Position numbers and translations under genes: made by a program
Part shown: one piece after another, positions 1 to 5,952 of the stretch
Layout of the letters: each line of letters begins with the position of its first letter
How positions within the stretch are numbered: position 1 is the first letter of the stretch
Assembly (NCBI GenBank): GCA_046715235.1
Contig: JBKJZO010000190.1
Coordinates: 1 to 17,042, forward strand
DNA: 17,042 bases
DNA from: JBKJZO01 sp046715235
GTDB lineage: Bacteria; Actinomycetota; Actinomycetes; BP-191
Direction of reading: 5' to 3'
Notes under the pieces: generated by a model
What the model was told of the DNA's origin: nothing
The model's database searches: none
The model's input: the letters and a program-made list of their open reading frames with translations, nothing else

Positions 1-665
1 CGGGCACCGGCGCGATCGCGAAAGACGCCGTACCGGACAACTCCACCGGCAACATGGACTACGGCTGGCTCGGCCAACACCAACGCCCCTACGAACACGA
101 AGGCACCATCGCCACCATCGAAATGGGCGCCCGCCAGTACGTCCCCGCCCTCGGCCGCTTCCTAAGCGTCGACGCGATCGAAGGCGGAAGTGCCAACGAC
201 TACGACTATGTTTCCGGAGACCCGGAAAATGGTACTGACCTTACCGGCACCTGCAACGAAGCAACGGCGTCTTGCATAATCCGTATTCTTACAACAAGTG
301 AACCCTACCCCACGAATTTTCTTAACAACCGGAATTGGCGGGCGGTCTACCGAAAGACGGACGCTGGATGGCGTGCAATGAAGATCGATGGAAACGCCGA
401 CTACTGTAGTAAAAGTCCGGACAGAGGGAGGGCGTTCAACTTTAGATCTGCATATGCGACCCACGATCTAGGCTACGAATCGTTGAGATGGTTCAATATC
501 GGAGGTAGCGCAAGGAACGCTGTCGACTCGCTATTGAGAAGAGACATGCGAGCGCACTGTCGAACTAGAGGCGGCCTCAACGGCAACACTTGCCGAGCGC
601 GAGCATGGTACTACTATGGAGTGGTAAGAGACATAGCAAGTTTAGACGGCAACGGCGTTCCGTAG
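1..665 (+). CDS. RHS-repeat polymorphic toxin, C-terminal part with phospholipase A2 tip (5' end outside window)
   Basis: The frame is open to the left edge, so this is the 3' end of a larger gene. Residues up to about nt 250 are the RHS-associated core end: GWLGQHQRPYEHEG, then ARQYVPALGRFLSVD and ANDYDYVSGDPENGTDLTG, which is where RHS proteins switch to a variable toxin tip. The tip (about nt 250-662) matches the prokaryotic phospholipase A2 family: a DYCSKSPD calcium-loop-like segment, FNFRSAYATHDLGYES with the catalytic His-Asp pair (His codon 462-464), then VDSLLRRDMRAHC and a WYYYGVV helix. The predicted activity is hydrolysis of membrane phospholipids in a rival cell. The first cysteine of the family's ACxRHD motif is Tyr here, so one disulfide is probably lost; the HC...TC pair remains. 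The tip has many A/T-ending codons (agt, aat, ata), unlike the core, which suggests an exchanged module. RHS identity is very sure; the PLA2 call is strong by motif. Confidence 0.88.
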   Translation, partial: GTGAIAKDAVPDNSTGNMDYGWLGQHQRPYEHEGTIATIEMGARQYVPALGRFLSVDAIEGGSANDYDYVSGDPENGTDLTGTCNEATASCIIRILTTSEPYPTNFLNNRNWRAVYRKTDAGWRAMKIDGNADYCSKSPDRGRAFNFRSAYATHDLGYESLRWFNIGGSARNAVDSLLRRDMRAHCRTRGGLNGNTCRARAWYYYGVVRDIASLDGNGVP

Positions 666-693
666 TTATTCAAGTGAAAGTCTGGGGCGACTC

Positions 694-1068
694 GTGAAAA
701 GGTTTCGCCGTAACAAGAGCTTCGCTGAAAAAGTTTCTTGGTGGACACCCGGTGTGATATACCTCGTGATCACACTCTTCGCACTCGTGGCGGAGTATTT
801 CAGTGAAATGTCTAAGATTGCACGTGGGTCGTATACTGATACATTCTCACCACTGATTTACACGGAAATTCTGACTCTTCCGCTTAGTCGTATTGTTTAC
901 GAATGGCCGAATTATCCGCGCACATTCGACGCAAACGAGTATAGAGGTATGGTGAGGGATGCTGTTGGTCCTCTCTTGGCTGCCACAATAATTCAGGCGA
1001 CCCTGATCACGGCGGTCGCGCTAGCTGTGCGGATCATTGTGATGAGGAGGAGGGACGTGGCGTCTTAG
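694..1068 (+). CDS. Small membrane protein, probable immunity protein for the RHS-PLA2 toxin
   Basis: 124 residues from a GTG start, 28 nt after the toxin stop, with a modest purine-rich TCTGGGG segment upstream. Hydrophobic segments are visible at about residues 19-36 (PGVIYLVITLFALVAEYF), 51-69 and 91-116, so it is an integral membrane protein with two or three helices. A gene directly behind a polymorphic toxin tip is normally its cognate immunity gene, and a membrane protein suits a toxin acting on phospholipids. Base composition is as low in GC as the toxin tip and lower than everything to its right, so both probably arrived together. I do not recognise the family with certainty. The immunity role is inferred from position, size and topology. 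Confidence 0.7.
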   Translation: MKRFRRNKSFAEKVSWWTPGVIYLVITLFALVAEYFSEMSKIARGSYTDTFSPLIYTEILTLPLSRIVYEWPNYPRTFDANEYRGMVRDAVGPLLAATIIQATLITAVALAVRIIVMRRRDVAS

Positions 1069-1114
1069 AGCGACGAAGCCATCGTCTCCAGCCCGTACTG
1101 GTTAGCGTAGTCCG

Positions 1115-1236
1115 CTAGTTGTCCGTGTTTGAAGTTGTCTGACGGTTCACGTTGTTGAGGATTTCCTCGGCGGTCTTGGTCCAGACGAATGGGTGTGCGC
1201 GGTCGTTCCAGCCGTTGATGAAGGCGCGGATTCGTG
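1115..1236 (-). mobile_element. IS630-family transposase relic (C-terminal end only)
   Basis: Reading the minus strand from about 1236 down to the TAG at 1117-1115 gives RIRAFINGWNDRAHPFVWTK followed by TAEEILNNVNRQTTSNTDN. This is the characteristic C-terminus of actinobacterial IS630-type transposases (x-F-I-x-G-W-N-D-R-x-H-P-F-x-W-T-K-T-x-E-E-I-L). Nothing upstream of about 1236 continues the transposase, so only about 40 codons remain and the element cannot be active. I saw no terminal inverted repeat. It marks past insertion and rearrangement just behind the toxin/immunity pair. Confidence 0.8.
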
Positions 1237-1600
1237 CTGGCCGCACGCGCGACAGGAGACGGTCGGCGGCTGCTCGTCGGGATGGGGCTCCTGTCCCTGT
1301 ACCTCACCGCCGCGTTGCTCGCGGAGCCGGCGCGGCTAGAAGCCGACGACGTCAGCCGATCATCCGCACTGCCCTGGCTCTTCGCCACCGTGATGCTGCG
1401 CCACGCCGTGCTACCGCTGAGCGTTCTGCTCGTTGCGGGGGCTGGACTTGGGTGCGCTGCTCGTCGGGGTCGGTCTGCCACCCCTACCGGTGGCTTTGGC
1501 CTACCTGGCAACTCCGGCCGCGCTCGCGGGCGACCAGGTGGCAGCGGAGGCGCTGCGACAACTCGCCGCAACCGCCCCCCCCGGCCGACGCGACGTGACG
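1237..1600 (+). pseudogene. Frameshifted fragment of a multi-pass membrane protein
   Basis: Two plus-strand frames join near nt 1435-1450 to give one hydrophobic stretch. The first carries LLVGMGLLSLYLTAALLAEP, then ALPWLFATVMLRHAVLPLSV; the second continues LGALLVGVGLPPLPVALAYL and TPAALAGDQVAAEALRQLAA. Composition and codon use look like real high-GC coding sequence, but there is no start with a ribosome site, the left end abuts the IS630 relic, and a frameshift separates the halves. It is probably the remains of an actinobacterial integral membrane protein gene cut by insertion or deletion. I cannot assign the family. Confidence 0.45.
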
Positions 1601-1630
1601 TCCCGCTCCGCGAGCGCAAGAGTCCGGGGG

Positions 1631-2218
1631 TCAGGTGCGTGCGAAGTCCAGCAGCGCCCCTATGTCACCTGCGTCGGCACGCTGCAGCGCCCCGACGTAT
1701 GCAGCCCGCAGCGCCTGCGTGTTGACGTTGAGGCCGGCTCCCCAGCTGAACGATTCACCCTGGAGCGCTGTGACGAGGTAGTCGGCCGCAATTCGGCCAT
1801 GCCGACCGTTCCCGTTTGGGAATGGGTGAATCGCCACGAGGCGGTGGTGGAACCGGACAGAGAGCTCGTCGCGTTCGTGGGTGCCGTACTCCATCCAGGC
1901 ACGCACGTCGTCGACGAGAGTTCGAACCTGGACCGGTATCTGGCTCGGGTCGACGCCTATGTTCGTCTCCTTGCGACGGTAGTTGCCGGCCCATCTCCAC
2001 ACCTGTCCGAACATCGCTTCGTGCAGATTCCGTAGGTACTTGTCGTCGAGCAGCTGTTCCACAGTGGGGCCGCGGCGCAACAACGCCTCAGCAATGTTGC
2101 GCTGCTCAGCGTCGAACAACTCGCCGAGGGTCGCTATGTAGGTCGGGAGGAGTCCAAGCCGGTCGTCCCCGGACAGTTCGGTATGCCCGTCACCGAGAGG
2201 GGCGAGGGGATCGGTCAC
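1631..2218 (-). CDS. Mobile mystery protein B (Fic-domain protein)
   Basis: 195 residues from a GTG at 2218-2216 giving (V)TDPLAPLGDG, the usual N-terminus of mobile mystery protein B; a longer reading would add residues unlike the family. The Fic motif is HPFPNGNGRHGR at residues 131-142. The catalytic His131, the GNGR loop and the final Arg are present, but the acidic Mg-binding position of canonical HxFx(D/E)GNGR is Asn135, as I recall for this subfamily. Fic enzymes usually transfer AMP from ATP to a protein hydroxyl; whether this one does is not known. GTGA overlap with the upstream Xre-type gene indicates translational coupling. These pairs occur on mobile elements and are thought to behave like toxin-antitoxin modules. 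Confidence 0.9.
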   Translation of the reverse strand: MTDPLAPLGDGHTELSGDDRLGLLPTYIATLGELFDAEQRNIAEALLRRGPTVEQLLDDKYLRNLHEAMFGQVWRWAGNYRRKETNIGVDPSQIPVQVRTLVDDVRAWMEYGTHERDELSVRFHHRLVAIHPFPNGNGRHGRIAADYLVTALQGESFSWGAGLNVNTQALRAAYVGALQRADAGDIGALLDFART

Positions 2219-2685
2219 TCTGCGGAGTCGGGGCCGGACCACAGGCCCCTCCGGTCGATGAACCGTTCCACGAGTTCCTTGAGTTGTGCCGCCGTATCGT
2301 CCTCGCCGACAGATTGATCTTCTAGCCGGCTGTGATGAGCCACCCTGTTGAGGTGCTGGGTTGCGTTGCGCGCGGCCTGAGCCGCGACTGCCTCCTCGAG
2401 GCTGGTGCGGGGCACCAGCACGTAGAAGAGGTCACAGTCGAGTGCATCTGCGGCTCTGCGAAGGGTGTCCAGCTTGATGGCCCCGTGTACCTCGCTGCGC
2501 TCCAGGTCGAACGCCGTCGATTGGCTGACGCCCATGCGCGCGGCCAGCTCACTGCTCGACATGCCGAGGGCGTCCCGAATGGCACGGATCCAGCCTCTGT
2601 GCGGGCGCGGCACGTCAGCCAACATCCGGATCGGCTGGAGGCGTGCGTCCAGATGGCGACGAGCGTGAGCGGCGTTGCGGGCCAT
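2215..2685 (-). CDS. Mobile mystery protein A (helix-turn-helix regulator paired with the Fic protein)
   Basis: 156 residues, ATG start. After an N-terminal LDARLQPIR segment the sequence reads GWIRAIRDALGMSSSELAAR, then MGVSQSTAFDLERSEVHGAI and DALDCDLFYVLVPRTSLEE: an Xre-type helix-turn-helix (about residues 32-80) followed by the family-specific LVPRTSLEE segment. It probably binds the palindrome in its own promoter and represses the pair. No good Shine-Dalgarno sequence precedes the ATG. A -10 box (TATATT, 2697-2692) lies just 6 nt upstream, so a leaderless transcript is likely. The stop codon overlaps the GTG of the Fic gene by 4 nt. Confidence 0.9.
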   Translation of the reverse strand: MARNAAHARRHLDARLQPIRMLADVPRPHRGWIRAIRDALGMSSSELAARMGVSQSTAFDLERSEVHGAIKLDTLRRAADALDCDLFYVLVPRTSLEEAVAAQAARNATQHLNRVAHHSRLEDQSVGEDDTAAQLKELVERFIDRRGLWSGPDSAE

Positions 2686-2691
2686 GGGCTC

Positions 2692-2697
2692 AATATA
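2692..2697 (-). promoter_or_regulatory. -10 element for the mobile mystery A/B operon (leaderless)
   Basis: TATATT on the minus strand ends 6 nt before the ATG at 2685, placing the start site at or next to the A of the start codon. This fits the absence of a ribosome site. No convincing -35 hexamer was seen, as is common in actinobacteria and for repressible promoters. Confidence 0.5.
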
Positions 2698-2713
2698 CCG
2701 CTCCTAAGCGGTA
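2696..2713. promoter_or_regulatory. Palindromic operator of the mobile mystery A/B pair
   Basis: TACCGCT-CCTA-AGCGGTA is a perfect 7-bp inverted repeat with a 4-nt spacer. It lies immediately upstream of, and touching, the predicted minus-strand -10 box TATATT (2697-2692) that serves the Xre-type gene. Position and symmetry fit an autorepression site for that regulator. This is inferred from position; binding is not demonstrated. Confidence 0.6.
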
Positions 2714-3011
2714 ACTGCTAGAATCTACTACCGGTTACAGCCACTTGTATGACCATAGAGCCACTGCCTGTAGCCTATGTTGCTGGCTACGTCTTGCGCA
2801 CCACTCGCTCATGGCCGATGCCCACCAACCCGGACCTCCACGACGAACGCTTCCCGCGGCAGCCGCTCCTCGGACTCCTCAAGGTCGAGTAGCGCCAGCA
2901 CGACCGCCGACAGAGCGGTTGTTGGGTCTACGCGCGGATGCTGCGCCGCGATCCGAGCATCATCCGGCCCCCTCCGCTGCCCTGCTCTGCCGGCCCTGGA
3001 AGGCGGGGCGT
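2714..3011. other. Intergenic stretch between the mobile module and tRNA-Sec
   Basis: About 300 nt with no gene I can support. It contains another small palindrome (ACCGGT near 2731) and a 6-bp inverted repeat GTAGCC...GGCTAC (2770-2790) with a 9-nt loop. The minus frame from about 2960 to 2809 (…ALLDLEESEERLPREAFVVE…) is open and protein-like but has no start of its own and runs into the tRNA gene; it may be a gene remnant. No integrase or clear attachment repeat was seen, although a tRNA 3' end facing mobile genes would be a natural integration site. Confidence 0.5.
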
Positions 3012-3107
3012 TGGCGGAGGTGGACGGGAATCGAACCCGCCTGACCGAGATCCTCGGCCACACCGATTTTGAAGACCGGGAGGGCCACCAGGCACCCACA
3101 CACCTCC
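3012..3107 (-). tRNA. selC: tRNA-Sec (UCA anticodon)
   Basis: The minus strand folds as a selenocysteine tRNA. The 5' end is GGAGGTGT, pairing with CCACCTCC before discriminator G and an encoded CCA (3014-3012). The anticodon stem is CCGGT/ATCGG around loop CTTCAAA, with anticodon TCA at 3072-3070. A long variable arm has an 8-bp stem (TGGCCGAG / CTCGGTCA), and the T arm is GCGGG-TTCGATT-CCCGT. The extended acceptor/T stack, long variable arm and UCA anticodon together are diagnostic. The eighth acceptor pair is a U-C mismatch. At 96 nt with CCA it has the expected length. It reads UGA as selenocysteine with SelB and a SECIS element, and should serve the UGA in the membrane protein at 13722-14411. 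Confidence 0.95.
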
Positions 3108-3114
3108 GGCGGTG

Positions 3115-3120
3115 ACCCTA
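3115..3120 (-). promoter_or_regulatory. Probable -10 box of tRNA-Sec
   Basis: TAGGGT on the minus strand lies 7 nt before the first tRNA nucleotide, the right distance for transcription to begin at the tRNA 5' end. No clear -35 box is visible. Confidence 0.4.
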
Positions 3121-3173
3121 GCCGTGTGGTCCGCCCCGCAGCAGAATCGGACGCCGGACTACGGGAGGTCGAC

Positions 3174-4577
3174 ATGGTCGATGCGATGGCGAGCGACGTT
3201 CTCACGAGCGAGCAGCTCTCGGATCTCACAGCGAGGGTGCGCGGCGAGCTCGTCACGCCGGACGCGCCGTCGTACGACGAGCATCGCCGCATCTGGAACG
3301 GCTCGATCGATCGGTCACCGGCGCTGATCGCGCGATGCGCGGGCGTCGCCGATGTCATCGACGCGGTGAAGTTCGCCCGCGGCAGCGGCCTGCCGACCGC
3401 CGTACGCAGCGGCGGGCACAGCTTCCCCGGCCAGTCGGTTGTCGACGACGGGATCGTCATCGACCTGTCGCTGATGCAGGGAGTCCGGGTCGACCTCGAC
3501 AAGGCGACCGTGCGCGCGCAGGCCGGCGTACGACTGGGCGATCTCGATCGAGAGACGCAGGCATTCGGGCTGGCCGTACCATCCGGCATCGTCACGCACA
3601 CCGGTATGGCGGGCCTCACCCTGGGCGGCGGCATCGGCTGGTTGATGCGCAAGTGGGGTCTGACGATCGACCAGCTGCTGTCGGTTGACGTCGTCACCGC
3701 CGACGGCGAGCTGATCAAAGCGAGTGCCGACGAGAACGCAGATCTCTTCTGGGGGATGCGCGGTGCGGGCAGCAACTTCGGCATCGTGACGGAGTTCGAG
3801 TTCCGGCTGAACCCTCTCGGTCCGGTGATCCTGGGTGGGCCGATGATGTGGCCGATCGAGCAGTCGGCGGAGGTACTGCGCCACTACCGCGACTGGATCG
3901 CCGACGCGCCCGACGAACTGACGACGATCGTCGTACACCGCAAATTGCCGTCGGGCCCGCCCGCCCCGCCTGACCTCTACGGGCGCCCCGTCGTGATCGT
4001 CGCCGTCTGTTACGCCGGATCGGTCGAGGACGGCGAGCGAGTCGTCCGTCCGATGCGTGAGTTCGGTGAGCCGCTGGTCGACCTCTGCATCCCGAGGCCG
4101 TTCCTGTCTCTGCAGGCGATGTTCGACGCATCGTTTCCCACCGGCTGGTGGTACTACTTCCGCTCCTGTGACGTCCAGACACTCAGCGACGAGGTCATCG
4201 ACATCACCGCGGAGCACGCGCAGCTCATCCCCGGGCCGTTGACCGCGTTCCCGATCTTCCAGCTGGGCGGCGCGATCTCCCGTGTCGGCGAGGAGGACAC
4301 GGCGTACAACAACCGCAGCGCCGGCCACCGGTTCAACATCAACGCCACGACGCTGACCCGCGAGGGATTCGACACGGAGGTCGAATGGGCGCGCACGTTC
4401 TGGCAGGCGCTCGCCCCGTACCACTCGAGCGTCTACGTCAACTTCCTCATGGACGAGGGCGCGGAGCGGATCCGCCAGGCGTACGGCGACGCGAAGTTCG
4501 AGCGACTGCAGGCGCTGAAGACCCGGTACGACCCGGACAACTTCTTCCGGCTCAACCAGAACATCCCACCTGCTTGA
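3174..4577 (+). CDS. FAD-linked oxidase with berberine-bridge C-terminus
   Basis: 467 residues from the ATG at 3174, chosen because GGGAGG sits 6 nt upstream; in-frame starts further left fall inside tRNA-Sec. The N-terminal half is a PCMH-type FAD-binding domain: TAVRSGGHSFPGQS, whose His82 is the expected covalent FAD ligand, then GLTLGGGIGWL and GAGSNFGIVTEF. The C-terminus ends YDPDNFFRLNQNI, the berberine-bridge-enzyme signature. In bicovalent family members a Cys sits in the P-x-G-x-C motif; here it is PSGIV (Val140), so FAD is probably held by His only. The family oxidises alcohols, sugars or alkaloid-like substrates with O2 as acceptor; the substrate here is unknown. There is no signal peptide, so it is probably cytoplasmic. 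Divergent from tRNA-Sec. Confidence 0.93.
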   Translation: MVDAMASDVLTSEQLSDLTARVRGELVTPDAPSYDEHRRIWNGSIDRSPALIARCAGVADVIDAVKFARGSGLPTAVRSGGHSFPGQSVVDDGIVIDLSLMQGVRVDLDKATVRAQAGVRLGDLDRETQAFGLAVPSGIVTHTGMAGLTLGGGIGWLMRKWGLTIDQLLSVDVVTADGELIKASADENADLFWGMRGAGSNFGIVTEFEFRLNPLGPVILGGPMMWPIEQSAEVLRHYRDWIADAPDELTTIVVHRKLPSGPPAPPDLYGRPVVIVAVCYAGSVEDGERVVRPMREFGEPLVDLCIPRPFLSLQAMFDASFPTGWWYYFRSCDVQTLSDEVIDITAEHAQLIPGPLTAFPIFQLGGAISRVGEEDTAYNNRSAGHRFNINATTLTREGFDTEVEWARTFWQALAPYHSSVYVNFLMDEGAERIRQAYGDAKFERLQALKTRYDPDNFFRLNQNIPPA

Positions 4578-4629
4578 CGGCTTTTTCAGGGGGGACGATG
4601 CTCCGGGAGAGGGTCACCTGGAGGTACCC

Positions 4630-5058
4630 ATGACCACCGCCGACCTGCACACCAGCCCGCTTTCGACGCGACTGCACTACCTCCCCATAGGCGCGGCGGC
4701 AGCCTTGGCGCACATGCTGATGATGATCCCCGGCTACAGCGAGGACGAGGGCTTCGATGCGGGCGCCTGGTTCGGGGTGCTGGCTGTGGTGCTCGTCGTC
4801 ACAGCGGTCGTCTTCGTCTTCGTGGTGCCCAGGGGAGGCGCCGTCACCGGTGCCGTCCTCGGCGTCGTCGCGCTCGCGTCCGTCGTCGTCTTCTGGGCCG
4901 GCTTCACGCTGCCGCTCGCGGCGGCCGCCGGTCTCGTCGGCTGGCACGCGCGTCAACGTGGCGAGCGCGCGGGCCTCGCCAACACTGCGCTCGGGTTGGC
5001 TGCTGTGGCCACCATCGCGCTGGTCGCGATCATCATCGGCGACGCGGCCGCGAACTGA
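4630..5058 (+). CDS. Small four-helix membrane protein
   Basis: 142 residues; ATG preceded by GGAGG with a 6-nt spacer. Four hydrophobic segments (about residues 18-33, 46-66, 70-100 with a break, 115-138) end in GLANTALGLAAVATIALVAI, similar in layout to the small DUF4190-like membrane proteins of actinobacteria. It lies 52 nt after the oxidase and may be cotranscribed. Its tail overlaps the tail of the convergent PAP2 fragment by 26 nt. No catalytic motif is visible; function unknown. Confidence 0.75.
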   Translation: MTTADLHTSPLSTRLHYLPIGAAAALAHMLMMIPGYSEDEGFDAGAWFGVLAVVLVVTAVVFVFVVPRGGAVTGAVLGVVALASVVVFWAGFTLPLAAAAGLVGWHARQRGERAGLANTALGLAAVATIALVAIIIGDAAAN

Positions 5059-5317
5059 CGTTCGTAACCCCGCTACCCTTCGCCAGCAGTGCCGGCCAAC
5101 CCAATGCCGGCCCGGAGCCGAGGAGGCCGCCGGCAACGGTGTCGGAGAGCCAGTGCGCACGCAGGTAGACCCGCGACAGCGCCATCACGAAGGCGAAGAT
5201 GATGGCGCGAATCTCCCAGCGAGCAGCTCGGCGACCGCCGTGGTGCGCGCACATCAGCACTGCCGCTGCCAGCAGAGCTGCGGCGATGACAAGTGCCCGG
5301 CGATGGTTCTGCAGCAC
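5033..5317 (-). CDS. C-terminal-only PAP2 phosphatase fragment, translationally coupled
   Basis: 94 residues from a GTG that shares its first G with the TAG stop of the preceding PAP2 gene (TAGTG). The sequence AIIFAFVMALSRVYLRAHWL followed by SDTVAGGLLG holds an intact third PAP2 motif, SR-x5-H-x3-D. The first (K-x6-RP) and second (PSGH) motifs are absent, so it cannot be a complete phosphatase. It differs too much from the neighbouring intact PAP2 protein to be a recent copy of its tail. It may be a decayed second PAP2 gene whose 3' end survived because the reading frame stays coupled, or a small membrane partner. Translation is plausible; function unknown. Confidence 0.6.
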   Translation of the reverse strand: MLQNHRRALVIAAALLAAAVLMCAHHGGRRAARWEIRAIIFAFVMALSRVYLRAHWLSDTVAGGLLGSGPALGWPALLAKGSGVTNVSSRPRRR

Positions 5318-5952
5318 TACGCGGGCCGCCCGAGCACGAGTCGGACCACCCCCGCAACAGCCAGGCCGAGCGCCGCGCCGCCGACGACGTCCAGCGGAAG
5401 GTGCGAGCCGACGTACACCCTGGCCAGGCACACGAAGGCAGCGATCGCCGCGACGGCGATCCGGGCGCGCCTCCCCAGATACGGCCAGGCGAGTGCCGCG
5501 ATGAGTGTCACGACGGCGGCATGCCCCGACACGAAGCCGCCCCCCTGCGACGCAACGCCACGGATGTGTACGTCGGACAGCAGGTCCGTCGGGCGGCCGC
5601 GCGTCACCGTGTGCTTCACGACCTTGGCCAGGTAGTACGCGAGGCCGCCGCCCGCCAGGATGCCGACGGCCAACCGCCAGCGGCGGAACCCGGCTGCGAT
5701 CAATGCGGTCGCCGGCACCGCGATGATGTTGCCTAGCTGCATCAGTGGCCAGACGATCAGAAATGGCACCACAGTGTGGTCGTTCAAAAGGCGGAAGACC
5801 GCGCGTTCCGCACCAGACATTGTGTGCCGGTCGACCGGAGGTGCGGACAGCGCAAGGACCGACACCCCCACCAACACCAGCGCAACGTCGGTCCAGCCGC
5901 GGACGTACGTGCGCTTCGGCTTCGATACCGCGCTCGGCGCGAGAGCCGTCAC
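5317..5952 (-). CDS. PAP2-family membrane phosphatase
   Basis: 211 residues, GTG start overlapping the preceding stop (GTGA). About six hydrophobic segments. The three motifs of lipid phosphate phosphatases are present: K113-x6-R120-P121, V-S142-G-H144 and AR178-x5-H184-x3-D188. His144, His184 and Asp188 are the expected catalytic residues. Likely substrates are undecaprenyl diphosphate, phosphatidic acid or another polyprenyl phosphate on the outer face of the membrane; the sequence does not decide. It is the only apparently active PAP2 in this operon. Confidence 0.9.
   Translation of the reverse strand: MTALAPSAVSKPKRTYVRGWTDVALVLVGVSVLALSAPPVDRHTMSGAERAVFRLLNDHTVVPFLIVWPLMQLGNIIAVPATALIAAGFRRWRLAVGILAGGGLAYYLAKVVKHTVTRGRPTDLLSDVHIRGVASQGGGFVSGHAAVVTLIAALAWPYLGRRARIAVAAIAAFVCLARVYVGSHLPLDVVGGAALGLAVAGVVRLVLGRPA

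Noticed and set aside
2809..3099. Minus-strand 96-codon frame across tRNA-Sec
   Set aside because: Its first third is the tRNA gene itself; the remainder lacks a start and a recognisable family, so it is at most a remnant.
3069..3173. Longer N-terminus for the FAD oxidase
   Set aside because: The extension lies in tRNA-Sec and its promoter; the ATG at 3174 has a strong ribosome site.
3315..4424. Long minus-strand frame of 369 codons
   Set aside because: Shadow of the FAD oxidase gene; low-complexity Arg/Asp-rich product without domain features.
5315..5319. Recoding or readthrough joining the two PAP2 frames
   Set aside because: The stop is TAG, the second frame differs from the first, and the first protein already has all PAP2 motifs and a natural end.
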